DNA from: Thermoanaerobacter thermocopriae JCM 7501
Lineage (GTDB): Bacteria; Bacillota; Thermoanaerobacteria; Thermoanaerobacterales; Thermoanaerobacteraceae
Reading direction: 5' to 3'
DNA length: 64,000 bases
NCBI RefSeq assembly: GCF_001310975.1
Contig: NZ_BAZY01000008.1
Coordinates: 1-64,000 of the forward strand
Part shown: positions 51,498 through 61,691 of the stretch, one piece after another
Layout of the letters: each line of letters opens with the position of its first letter
How positions within the stretch are numbered: position 1 is the first letter of the stretch
The notes under the pieces: model-generated
Database searches by the model: none
What the model saw: only the letters and a program-made list of their open reading frames with translations
Told to the model about the DNA's origin: nothing
Made by a program: the position numbers and the translations under genes

Positions 51498-51866
51498 ATG
51501 TGGCTATTGTCTGGAATTGCTGGTGTAATCTTAGCGTATTTTCTGAATAAGATGGCAGTAAATAAATACAACAAAAAAGCTATAATTTATCTTGTACCAG
51601 TCATTGAAGAAACCTGTAAGACAGTTGCAGGGTATTTGACCTCCTCTATTCTTTTGTCTCATTTGATATTTGGGGTTACAGAGGCAGTAAATGATTACAT
51701 AAAAGCTTCCTATGAAATCAATTTAAGGGCTTCTATTTTGAGTATTTTAAGCCACGGCTTTTTTGGCATAACCTCTTACATATTAGTAATGCAAACAAAT
51801 ATTTTTTGGGCTATTATTGTAACTTCTTTAATACACGGCTTATGGAATAGGCTTATGTTGAGGTGA
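51498..51866 (+). CDS. small PrsW-like membrane protein
   Basis: 122 residues, four hydrophobic segments. It carries the order of motifs of PrsW-type intramembrane glutamic proteases: PVIEETCKTV (EExxK), FGVTEAVND (second acidic motif), SHGFFGITSYI (first H), and LIHGLWNRLM (HxxxN). It is much shorter than PrsW. It lies where B. subtilis has fin between pth and mfd. I prefer the ATG at 51498 with AAGGAG 12 nt upstream; a TTG at 51477 overlaps the pth stop. Activity and substrate are unknown. Confidence 0.65.
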   Translation: MWLLSGIAGVILAYFLNKMAVNKYNKKAIIYLVPVIEETCKTVAGYLTSSILLSHLIFGVTEAVNDYIKASYEINLRASILSILSHGFFGITSYILVMQTNIFWAIIVTSLIHGLWNRLMLR

Positions 51867-51871
51867 TGAAC

Positions 51872-54800
51872 ATGTTTACTCGCCAAATAGAAGAATTAAA
51901 AGAAATAAAAACAATAGAAGAATTTTTAAAACAAGGGAAAGGCCCCCTTTTAGCTTATGGGCTTACAGATTCTCAAAAAGCTCATGTTGCCCATTATATA
52001 ATGAGCAAGTTTAATAAAAAAGTGTTAGTTATTGCTCCTGATGATATAGAAGCGAGAAAAATATACGAAGATTTGTATTCTTTTAGTTTTGGCAATGCCT
52101 CTTTATTTCCCAAGAGAGAAGCTTTGTTTTATAAAATAGATGCTGCCAGTCAAGAGATGGTATCTCAGAGGTTAAGAGTAATTAAAAAATTGACAAGGGA
52201 AACTCCCCATGCGGTAGTTACTTCTATAGATGCAGCAATAGGCAAACTCATACCCATGGATTTATTTGAAAAGTATCAGATGTTTTTTAAGATAGGTGAT
52301 ATTGTAAATTTACAAGAGGTTATAAAAAATTTTGTGGCAATGGGATATGAAAGAGTTCAAATAGTAGAAGGAAAAGGGCAATTTAGTGTGAGAGGGGGAA
52401 TAATTGACGTTTTTTCTCCTATTGAAGAATATCCTTATAGAATTGAACTTTTTGACGATGAAATAGATTCCATAAGGACTTTTGATGTGATCACCCAAAG
52501 GTCTTTAGAAAATATTGATAAAATAAATATTTTCCCTGCTACAGAGTTTATCGCGGAAGAAAAGCATATTAAAAAAGGGATTTCAGCGGTTTCCAAGTCT
52601 TTAAATTCCTATTTATTAAAAATAAAAAAATCAAAAAGCGGAATTGCAGAAAAATTACAGCAAAAATTTGAGGAAATTATGGAGGAGATTACGGAAGCTA
52701 AAAGGGTGGAAAATATTCATGAACTTATAGATTATTTTTATGATGAGGTTTATTCTATTGTTGATTATGTGGGAGAAGAGGCAGTTATTATTTTAGACGA
52801 GAGCAGCCGTATTAAGCAAAGGGTAAATAACCTTCAAATGGAATTCAATGAAAATTTCAAGGCTTTATTAGAAAAAGGAGAAGTTTTGCCAGAGCAGAGC
52901 AGGCTTTTTTTCGATTATGAGGAAATATTAAAAAAGGCAAAAAATAGTTTTTTACTCATAGTAAATACTTTAGCAAAGCCTGACAATGATCTACAGCCGC
53001 GAAAAATTGTTAATTTTATATCAAGGTCTATGCATCCTTTTCACGGCAAAATTGATATTTTGATAGATGATTTAAAGTATTATAAAAATGCAGGATATAA
53101 AGTTTTGCTTTTAAGTGGGAATCAGGAAAGAGCAAAATTTTAAAGGATACACTTGAAAGTTTTAATATTGATGCGGCAGTGATTGAAGACAGTGAATACG
53201 ATATACAAAAAGGGCAAGTAGTGATATATCCTGCCTCTATCAGCAAGGGATTTGAATATGTGGATGCAAAATTTGCTGTCATAACTGAGGGAGAAATTTT
53301 TGGACAGACTAGAAAGAGCAAAAAAACTGTGAAAATTAAAAACGCCGATAAGATAAAGAGCTTTACTGAATTAGAAGTAGGGTCATATGTCGTACATGTA
53401 AATTATGGTATAGGAAAGTATGAAGGCATAGAAAAGATAAAAGTAGATGGGATTATAAGGGATTATTTAAAAATAATTTATGCCGGGGGAGATACCCTTT
53501 TTGTACCGGTGGAACAATTAGACCTTGTGCAAAAATATGTAGGGCCTACAGACAATCCTCCTAAATTAAATAAATTGGGGGGCAGTGAATGGCTTAAAGC
53601 AAAAAGAAAAGCCAAAAAAGCAGTAGAAGACCTTGCTAAGGATTTGATACAACTTTACGCCAAAAGACAGATAGCTAAAGGACATGCTTTTTCTCCTGAT
53701 ACTCCATGGCAAAGGGAGTTTGAGGAGCAATTTCCCTATGAAGAGACAGAAGACCAGTTAAGGTGTATAAAAGAGATTAAAGAGGACATGGAAAAAGATA
53801 AGCCAATGGATAGACTTCTCTGTGGAGATGTGGGGTATGGTAAGACAGAAGTTGCTTTAAGGGCTGCTTTTAAAGCAGTAGCTGATGGAAAGCAAGTTGC
53901 TTTTTTGTGCCCTACAACTATCTTGGCTTATCAGCATTATACTAATTTCATGGAAAGGTTTAAGGAATTTCCTGTGAAGATAGAGATGCTTAGTCGTTTT
54001 AGGACTCCCAAAGAACAAGCACAAATAATTAAAGGTTTGGCGGAAGGGACTATCGATATTATTGTTGGTACTCATAGGCTTTTACAAAATGACGTGAAAT
54101 TTAAGGATTTAGGACTTTTAATTATAGATGAAGAGCAGAGGTTTGGAGTTGTTCATAAAGAAAAAATAAAAAAACTCAAAGAAAATATAGACGTTTTGAC
54201 ATTATCAGCAACTCCTATTCCTAGAACTTTACACATGTCTTTAATTGGCATAAGGGATATGAGCGTATTAGAGAATCCTCCTGAAGACAGATTTCCAGTA
54301 GAAACTTATGTGGTAGAATTTAATGAGGAGTTAATAAAAGATGCTATTTTGAGGGAAATTGGAAGAGGAGGACAAGTCTATTTTGTTTACAATAGAGTAA
54401 ATGGCATAGAAAAGATGGCTTCTTTGGTAAAAGATTTGGTTCCCGGTTGCAGGGTAGCTGTGGCTCATGGGCAAATGGAGGAAAGTCAATTAGAAAAAGT
54501 GATGATTGACTTTTTAAATGGGGAATACGATGTTTTAGTAAGCACTACAATAATTGAGACAGGGCTTGATATACCAAATGTGAATACCATTATAGTTTAT
54601 GATGCAGATAAGTTAGGGCTATCTCAATTGTATCAATTAAGAGGAAGAGTGGGTAGGTCAAATAGACTGGCTTATGCCTATTTTACCTATAGAAAGGATA
54701 AAGTTTTAAGCGAAGTGGCTGAAAAAAGGTTAGAGGCGATAAAAGAGTTTACTGAATTTGGTTCTGGATTTAAAATTGCCATGAGGGATTTAGAGATAAG

Positions 54801-55344
54801 AGGTGCAGGTAATCTCCTTGGAGCAGAACAACATGGCCATATTGGCGCAATTGGTTATGACCTGTATTTAAAGCTTTTAGAGGAGGCTATACGGAATTTG
54901 AAGGGAGAAGCCCCTAAGGAGGAGATTACTACCACAATAGATATAAAAGTCAATGCTTATATTGACTCTTCCTATATTGAAGACGAGAATTTAAGATTAG
55001 AGATGTACAAAAAAATTGCCTCTATAGAATCTAGAGAAGATATGGTGGAAATTTCAGAAGAACTTGTAGATAGGTTTGGAGATTATCCAAAGCCTGTAGA
55101 GGCACTGCTGGAAATTGCTTATTTAAAGGCTATTGCTTCTAAAGCCAATATTACTGAAATAACAGAAAAAGGGAACACTGTTATTTTAAAATTTAAAAAC
55201 ATAGAATCGGTTAAAATGGAGGTTATAGAAAAAATAATAAAAGAATATGGAGGAAATTTAATATTTTCAAATCAACTACAGCCATATCTAACTTATAGGT
55301 TCAATAAAAAAGAGACTCTGCAAAAAGAGCTTATTGATTGGTAG
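51872..55344 (+). CDS. mfd: transcription-repair coupling factor Mfd (one frameshift)
   Basis: About 1157 residues. The UvrB-like N-terminal part (GRGGIIDVFSPIEEYPYRIELFDDEIDSIRTFD), the RNA-polymerase-binding domain (LEVGSYVVHVNYGIGKYEGIEKI), and the RecG-like translocase with Walker A LLCGDVGYGKTEVALRAAF and DEEQRFGVVHKEKIK are in order. Late motifs are STTIIETGLDIPNVNTII and YQLRGRVGRS. One A is lost near 53138 (GNQERAK|ILKDTLESF). The ATG at 51872 follows GAGGTGATG; the SD overlaps the preceding stop. Confidence 0.97.
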
Positions 55345-55476
55345 AAAAGATGTCTGCGTAAATAAGCTACAAAATTTTGACATACACGAAAAAATAAAAA
55401 ATTTGCAGTTAGGATAAATATGATATATAATAAAGCTATACCTATGTAAACTTTTTAAAGTCAGGAGGATGTCATT

Positions 55477-56381
55477 TTGAAAAGAAAAATAGCTTTAATT
55501 TTGTCTTTTGGCTTTATAGTATTTTTGCTAGTATCTTGCTCTGCCAAAAAAGAGGTTGTTGCAACTGTTAATGGGGAAAACATTACTAATGCCGAATATA
55601 GAAAAGCTTTTGACCAAGTAAAGGCTCAAATTGAAAGTAGTCCGCAATATACAAAAGACATATGGAATCAGGATTACGAAGGGAAAAAGTTTTTAGATGT
55701 GGTAAAAGAAAATGTACTTGATAGTTTGATTGCTCAAAAATTGCTGTTACAAGAAGCTCTAAAAAATAATATTACAGTTTCAGATAAAGAAATAGAGGAA
55801 GAGTATCAAAGAGAGAAAGAATTTAATAAAGATATTACAAAAGAAGATGTAAAAAATTATCTTTTAATAAATAAGCTTTTTGAAGAATATACAAAAGATG
55901 TAAAAATTACAGAGGAAGAGTTGAAAAAATACTATGAGGATAATAAAGACCGATTCGAAACAGTAAAAGCAAGTCATATATTAGTGTCTGATGAAAAAAT
56001 AGCCCAGGATATATACAACCGCCTTATGAAGGGTGAAGATTTTGCCACATTAGCAAAAGAGTATTCTATTGATACGGCTACAAAAGACCAGGGAGGAGAC
56101 TTGGGAGAATTTGCTCGTGGGGTCATGGTACCTGAGTTTGAGCAAGTGGCTTTTTCACTTAAAAAAGGTCAAATATCAAAGCCTGTTAAAACTGATTATG
56201 GATACCATATAATAAAGTCAGAGGGTGCTACATTAAAATCTTTTGATGAGGTAAAAGGAGATATAGAAGCTTATCTGTTGAATGATAAAAAAATCAAGTT
56301 ATTACGGAAAAATATGATGCTCTTGAGAAAGCAGCAAAAATACAAAAGTTTCCTCAAAACATAAAAGTATCAGTAAGGTAA
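55477..56381 (+). CDS. PrsA/SurA-type peptidyl-prolyl isomerase lipoprotein (late frameshift)
   Basis: About 301 residues. The lipobox LLVSC marks a lipoprotein signal. The SurA-N part precedes a parvulin domain (VKASHILVSDEKIAQDIYNRLMKGEDFATLAKEYSID, GGDLGEFARGVMVPEFEQVAFSLKKGQISKPVKTDYGYHIIK). Near 56300 one A is missing; the restored tail reads TEKYDALEKAAKIQKFPQNIKVSVR. Starts at TTG after CAGGAGGA. Folds exported proteins outside the membrane. Not in this place in B. subtilis. Confidence 0.93.
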
Positions 56382-56410
56382 AAACCGGCAATTTAGTTGC
56401 CGGTTTTTTG
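56381..56410 (+). terminator. terminator
   Basis: AACCGGCAA pairs with TTGCCGGTT, followed by a T run. Confidence 0.92.
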
Positions 56411-56480
56411 CGAATAAATTTATGGAAAATTATAAATACTAATCTTGAGCTAAAAATTTAAGGAAATGGAGGTATTTACT

Positions 56481-57032
56481 TTGAAAGCTACAGGAATTGT
56501 ACGCAGAATAGATGACTTAGGAAGAGTAGTTATCCCTAAAGAAATACGAAGAACATTAAGAATCAAGGAAGGAGACCCTTTAGAAATTTTTACGGATAAA
56601 GAAGGAGAGATAATTTTAAAGAAATATTCTCCAATAAGTGAATTAAGCGACTTTGCCCAAGAGTACGCTGATAGTATATATCAATCTACGAAACACCCTG
56701 TATGCATCACAGATACAGACAATGTGATTGCTGTTTCCGGAGTTGCAAAAAAAGAATTAATTGATAAACCAATAAGTCAAGAATTAGAAAAATATTTGGA
56801 AGAAAAAAAGACCATAATGCTTGGAACGGGAAAAGATAAAGGACCGATTAAAATAGCAGATGGCCAGGAATTTAACATTACCTCTCAAGTCATAGTTCCT
56901 ATTATTTCAAGAGGAGATACAATAGGAAGCGTGGTGATTTTTACTAAAGAAGCTGGCGAATCGGTTACAGAAGTTGAAGCAAAAATTGCTGAAACAGCTG
57001 CTGCTTTTTTGGGCAAACAGATGGAAGAATAA
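56481..57032 (+). CDS. spoVT: stage V sporulation regulator SpoVT
   Basis: 183 residues. The N-terminal AbrB-type swapped-hairpin DNA-binding domain KATGIVRRIDDLGRVVIPKEIRRTLRIKEGDPLEIF is nearly identical to the known SpoVT start. The C-terminal GAF-like domain follows (KHPVCITDTDNVIAVSGV). It acts in the forespore under sigma-G and tunes spore genes. The TTG at 56481 is the true start (GGAGG at 56468-56472), giving the family length. Confidence 0.97.
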   Translation: MKATGIVRRIDDLGRVVIPKEIRRTLRIKEGDPLEIFTDKEGEIILKKYSPISELSDFAQEYADSIYQSTKHPVCITDTDNVIAVSGVAKKELIDKPISQELEKYLEEKKTIMLGTGKDKGPIKIADGQEFNITSQVIVPIISRGDTIGSVVIFTKEAGESVTEVEAKIAETAAAFLGKQMEE

Positions 57033-57040
57033 ATTTATAT

Positions 57041-57104
57041 ACACCCATATATACCCCTCTGCATATTATAGATTATGAATTAAACTATGCAGGGGGGTTA
57101 ATTT
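57041..57104 (+). promoter_or_regulatory. candidate sigma-K promoter and SD palindrome before yabG
   Basis: CATATTATA (57062-57070) matches the sigma-K -10 CATAnnnTA, with ACACC about 16 nt upstream. CCCCTCTGCAT (57053-57063) and ATGCAGGGGGG (57087-57097) form inverted arms; the second arm holds the yabG SD. Confidence 0.6.
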
Positions 57105-57960
57105 ATGGCTTTTCGCATTAATGACATTGTAACGAGAAAATCATATGGCTCTGATATTTTGTTTAGAGTCATTAATGTTATAGATAATAAAGGAGTAAGA
57201 CATTATCTTTTACATGGTTTAAACATGAGAATAATTGCAGATGCACCAGAAGATGACCTTATAGAGGCTTCTCGTGCCAAGATTGCGGAATATGATAGGC
57301 CTTATAGAGAAAAAGCAGAATACCTTTTAAAAAAAAATTGCTTCTTCAAAAAGCCTTCAACGAAAAAAAAGAATGGTGCGTTCAAGTCGGCAAGAGCCTT
57401 ACGGAAGGCCAGGAAAAGTTCTTCACATAGACGGAGATGAAGAATATTTAAATATATGCGTTGATGCTTATAAAAAGGTTGGTATGGAAGTCGTAGGAGT
57501 GGTACTAAAAGAGGAAGAACAACCAGATAAAGTCTATGACCTTTTAGAAAAATATAGGCCGGATATATTAGTTCTTACAGGTCATGACAGTATAAAAAAC
57601 AATTTGAAAGATTATAGTGATATAAGTAGTTACAGAAATTCTAAATATTTCGTAGAAGCGGTTAAAAATGCAAGGAAGTACGAACCTGTATTTGACAATT
57701 TAGTGATTTTTGCAGGAGCTTGTCAATCAAATTATGAAGCTCTCATAAAAGCAGGAGCCAATTATGCCAGCTCTCCTGAAAGAGTTTTGATACACTGCCT
57801 TGATCCAGTTTTGGTGAGTGAAAAAGTGGCTTTTTCTCATATAAATGAGCTTGTAAAAATTGAAGAATTAATAGAAAGCACAATAACGGGGGCAGCAGGG
57901 ATTGGAGGATTGCAGACAATGGGAAAATTTAGATATGGTGTTCCAAAAGGCAAATATTGA
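57105..57960 (+). CDS. yabG: sporulation-specific protease YabG (one frameshift)
   Basis: About 284 residues. YabG (peptidase U57) trims spore-coat proteins in the mother cell. It begins FRINDIVTRKSYGSDILFRV, has VLHIDGDEEYLNICVDAYKK, ILVLTGHDSIKN and VIFAGACQSNYEALIKAGANYASSPERV. The frame breaks near 57345 in a nine-A run. Sigma-K control is supported by the upstream motif. Precedes veg as in B. subtilis. Confidence 0.93.
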
Positions 57961-58000
57961 ATTAATTTGTCCTATAAGCTAAAAATTAATGATTAAGTCC

Positions 58001-58030
58001 AAATACCTATGGTATTTGCATATTTTTTTT
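58001..58030 (+). terminator. terminator of yabG
   Basis: AAATACC pairs with GGTATTT over 3 nt; a T tract follows at 58022. Confidence 0.8.
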
Positions 58031-58052
58031 GTTTTTTGCATTAAAATCATTA

Positions 58053-58081
58053 TTGACAACTTCCCTGTACACTGATATAAT
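58053..58081 (+). promoter_or_regulatory. veg promoter P1
   Basis: TTGACA (58053-58058), 17 nt, TATAAT (58076-58081): perfect sigma-A consensus. Confidence 0.9.
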
Positions 58082-58090
58082 ATTAGACCC

Positions 58091-58119
58091 TTGACATTGT
58101 CTGAAAATTGCGTTATAAT
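58091..58119 (+). promoter_or_regulatory. veg promoter P2
   Basis: TTGACA (58091-58096), 17 nt, TATAAT (58114-58119): a second perfect consensus 38 nt downstream of P1. Confidence 0.92.
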
Positions 58120-58150
58120 ATTTTCAGTATGTGTTAAGGAGTTGGTAGTG

Positions 58151-58417
58151 GTGGCAGATAAGTCAACCCTTGATGAAATAAAAAGGCAACTGGATAAACA
58201 TATTGGTGCTCGAGTTCGCCTTAAAACAAATGGTGGTAGAAAAAAGACCGTAATAAAAGAAGGACTATTAGAAAAGACATATCCGAGCATTTTTATTGTG
58301 GTATTAGATGGACAAGGAGCGACCCGGAGGGTTTCTTACAGTTATTCAGATATTTTGACGGATACAGTAGAATTAACTGTGATGGAAGGGAACAAAAAAA
58401 TCCAATGTCTTCAATGA
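58151..58417 (+). CDS. veg: Veg protein
   Basis: 88 residues. ADKSTLDEIKRQLDKHIGARVRLKTNGGRKKTVIKEGLLEKTYPSIFIVVLD and RVSYSYSDILTDTVEL align with B. subtilis Veg, linked to biofilm gene control. The GTG at 58151 has AAGGAG at 58137-58142; a GTG directly before it is less well spaced. Confidence 0.96.
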   Translation: MADKSTLDEIKRQLDKHIGARVRLKTNGGRKKTVIKEGLLEKTYPSIFIVVLDGQGATRRVSYSYSDILTDTVELTVMEGNKKIQCLQ

Positions 58418-58443
58418 CCGAAGATATTCGGTCTTATTTTTTT
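58416..58443 (+). terminator. terminator of veg
   Basis: GACCGAA pairs with TTCGGTC over 4 nt, followed by a T tract. It overlaps the veg stop. Confidence 0.9.
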
Positions 58444-58503
58444 GGCATAATTTTACCTCAAAAACTATATATTATATTAGCATATCTTTAAGGAGGTAAA
58501 AGT

Positions 58504-60029
58504 ATGCCACAGGTATATAAAGATATTTTAGAATTTGATTCTGTATCTGGCATATATGATACTCAACTTTTGGTAGAGAGTGATATAATTGTTCCTGAAA
58601 ATGAGCCGGACGTGCTGGTACTTTTGGCATTAAATCCAAAAACATATATTAATGAAGTTTTTGTGACAGAAGGGAAGGTTCAGTTTGAGGGAAAACTGGC
58701 ATTAGATATTTTGTATTTAGGTGAAAAAAATGGAGAACTTGAAAGGATTGAAAAAGAAATTGATTATTCCCATGTTATTGAAGACGAGGGTATTGATAAG
58801 AGAAGTAGATACATGTTAGTTGCAAAGGTTGAAAATGTCGACTACAAATTGGTGAACAGTAGAAAAATAAGTGTAAAAGCTGTAATAAAGATACAATGCA
58901 GGCTGGTAGTATCTAACAAAAAAGAAGTAGTAATAGGAGCAGAAGATTCGATAAAAATTCAAGCTTTAAAGAAAAAAGTAAAGCTAATGCATACAGTGGG
59001 ACAAAATAGTATTGAAGTTTTTGTAAAAGATAAAATAAAAGTTCCTGAGGGAGAAGCTCCTATTCAAAAAGTTATAAAAACAGATGTGGAAGTAAAACCG
59101 GAGGAGATTAAAATCACTGATAACAAAGTAATAGTTCAAGGAAGTGTGCTATGTAATATTTTATATATTTCACAGGAAGGAGAATTTGGGAATTTAGCAG
59201 CAAATTTAAATTATGCAAATTTTGTAGATATTCCTGGGGCTTTAAGTTATATGTCGGCAAAAACTCAAGAGGAAGTGATAGATGTAAGCACCACTGTATT
59301 GGAGGATGAAAAGGGAGAAAATACTATTTTAGATATAGAAGCCACAATACGGGTAAAAGTTCAAGTGTTGGAGACGGAGGAAAGAGAGCTTCCTATTGAT
59401 GCCTATGGTACAAAGGGTTATATTCAGCCTGTAAGAGAAAATTTAACTGTGATAGAGGAATTACAATCTTATAAATCTCAATTTGTAGTTAAAACTAATG
59501 TAGAATTGCCTTCTCTTGCCAAAAGATTTATAGATGCTGTGGTTATTCCTGTTATATCTGACTACAGTGTAGATGTAGATAAATTAGTTTTAGAAGGAAT
59601 ATTAGATTATACTATTTTATATTTGTCTGAAGAGGGTAGTGTAAAGCCTTATAGAGATGAATATCCTTTTAAGACTTTTATTGAAATAAGTCAAGTTAAA
59701 GGGCCTACTCTGGTTGATATAAAAATTTCTCATGTTTCCTATGAAATAATAGCCATGAAAGAAATTGAATTAAAGTTTGCAATTGATAATACAGTTGATT
59801 TACTTGTAGAGAAAGAAATAGAGGCTATTGTAGACCTTAAAGAAATCGAAGCCCCAAGAGAAAGCGATAATAAACACAGCATTGTTGTTTACATGATTCA
59901 AAAAGGCGAAACCTTGTGGATATAGCTAAAAGGTATAGAGTAGGCCTTGAAGAGCTAATTTCTGCTAATGGTTTAGAAGAAGAGAAAGTTTCGGAGGGGA
60001 TGAAATTAATAATACCTATGGAAGAATGA
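58504..60029 (+). CDS. SPOCS (DUF3794) and LysM protein (one frameshift)
   Basis: About 508 residues. Three DUF3794/SPOCS-like repeats cover most of the protein (FDSVSGIYDTQLLVESDIIVPENEPDVL, VLCNILYI, LEGILDYTILYLSEEG). A C-terminal LysM domain follows (IQKGETLWDIAKRYRVGLEELISANGL), broken at 59917 by one missing G. Such proteins occur on clostridial spores and bind peptidoglycan. SD AAGGAGG. It takes the sspF position of the B. subtilis veg-ispE region. Confidence 0.9.
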
Positions 60030-60030
60030 T

Positions 60031-60056
60031 ACGCAGGAGACTGCGTATTTTTTTTA
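60031..60056 (+). terminator. terminator
   Basis: ACGCAG pairs with CTGCGT over GAGA, followed by ATTTTTTTT. Confidence 0.9.
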
Positions 60057-60136
60057 CAGAAATTTTATTGTATAATGTATAATAAATGTATAATATATGA
60101 AACTATAATTATTATTGAAAAAGCGAGGATAAAGGA

Positions 60137-61006
60137 ATGAAAAAAATCAAAGTAAAGGCCTATGCAAAAATCAATTTGTCTTTAGACGTGCTAGGTAAGA
60201 GAAAAGATGGATATCATGAAATTTCTACAGTGATGCAATCAATTGATTTGGCTGATATTTTAGAGTTTGAAAAAAGCGAAATAGTTAAGGTTTTTTGTAG
60301 TGGCCATCGAGTTCCTGAAGGAGAAGATAATTTAATAGTAAAGGTCATCAACTTTTTAAAAGAAAAATATCAAATAGAAGAAGGAGTGTTAGTCAGGCTT
60401 GACAAGAAAATCCCTTTAGCTGCCGGCCTTGCTGGGGGAAGTGCTGATGCTGCTGCTACAATTGTTGCATTAGACAAATTATGGAATTTAAACATGTCAG
60501 CAGATGAGAAAAAAGAAATTGCTTTGAAAGTGGGAGCAGATGTTCCTTTCTGTCTGGAAGGTGGGACAAAGCTTGCAAAAGGCATAGGGGAAATTTTTGA
60601 AGATTTGAACGTTCCTCATATGAATTTACTTCTTGTAAAACCTGATATTGAAATTTTCACAAAAAAAATTTATGATAAATGGGATAGGCTTAATTTTAAA
60701 AGCCATCATGCTACTTGTTCAGTAGTTCAAGCTATACAGGAAGGAAACATATACAAAATTGCAGAAAATATAAAAAATGATTTAGAATTAGTAACTTCTC
60801 GGGAATGTGAAGTTATTAATCAAATAAAAGAGGAGTTGCTTAAAAAAGGTGCTTTAGGATGTGCTATGTCGGGCAGTGGTCCCACTGTTTATGGAATTTT
60901 TGACGATTTACAAAAGCTTATAAAAGCCTATAAAGATTTAGAAGGAATTTACAGTTTTGTATTTTTTTCAAAAACTATAGATAAGGGGTTAGAATTGTAT
61001 GAATGA
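60137..61006 (+). CDS. ispE: 4-diphosphocytidyl-2-C-methyl-D-erythritol kinase
   Basis: 289 residues, unbroken. GHMP kinase of the MEP isoprenoid pathway. KAYAKINLSLDVLGKRKDGYHE opens it; the ATP loop is PLAAGLAGGSADAAATIVAL, with GADVPFCLEGG and the late AMSGSGPTVYGIF. The SD is short (GCGAGGA). It overlaps the following regulator gene by 8 nt, so translation is coupled. Confidence 0.97.
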   Translation: MKKIKVKAYAKINLSLDVLGKRKDGYHEISTVMQSIDLADILEFEKSEIVKVFCSGHRVPEGEDNLIVKVINFLKEKYQIEEGVLVRLDKKIPLAAGLAGGSADAAATIVALDKLWNLNMSADEKKEIALKVGADVPFCLEGGTKLAKGIGEIFEDLNVPHMNLLLVKPDIEIFTKKIYDKWDRLNFKSHHATCSVVQAIQEGNIYKIAENIKNDLELVTSRECEVINQIKEELLKKGALGCAMSGSGPTVYGIFDDLQKLIKAYKDLEGIYSFVFFSKTIDKGLELYE

Positions 61007-61686
61007 GTTTTTTCCATTGGAAAATTACAAACCGTTAAGAGATGTAGTTTTTGATTACATGAAAGATGCCATAATTACAGGTAAATTAAAACCTGGAGAG
61101 AGACTTATGGAAGTTCAATTGGCAGAAAAACTGGGAGTAAGTCGGACGCCAGTTAGAGAAGCGATTAGAAAATTGGAACTTGAAGGGCTAGTTGTTATGA
61201 TTCCTCGAAAAGGAGCTTATGTGGCAGATTTGGATGCAAAGGACCTTTTGAATGTGTTAGAAGTGAGAAGTTCGTTAGAAGGATTAGCTGCTTCGCTGGC
61301 TGCCGAAAGAATAACGGATGAGGAAATTGGTAGGTTAAAGAAAATTGTAGAGGAATTTCAAAAAGAGATAGAGGAAATAGAAGACGGTGATAATGAAGAA
61401 CTGGTAAAATTGGATAAGGAGTTTCATGATTTAATTTTTACTGCCTCACGTAATGACAAATTAATTCAGATAATGAATAATTTACAAGAACATGTGCATA
61501 GGTTCCGTGTTCGATATATAAATGAAGCGAAAAAAGCGAAAAAAAATACATCAAGAGCATAAAAAGATTACAGAGGCCATCGAAACGAGAAATACGGATG
61601 TTGCACGTAAATGGGCAGAGAAACACATACGCAATTTCCAGACAGAGGTTTTAAAAAACATAAAGTATTTTAGTAACAAGGAGTGA
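60999..61686 (+). CDS. GntR/FadR-family transcriptional regulator (late frameshift)
   Basis: About 228 residues. The winged helix PLRDVVFDYMKDAIITGKLKPGERLMEVQLAEKLGVSRTPVREAIRKLELEGLV is followed by the FadR-type (FCD) helical ligand domain (VRSSLEGLAASLAAERITDEE; LDKEFHDLIFTASRND). One extra A near 61545 breaks the frame; the restored tail is KKIHQEHKKITEAIETRNTDVA. Overlaps ispE. Ligand and targets are unknown. Confidence 0.9.
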
Positions 61687-61691
61687 GTGGG

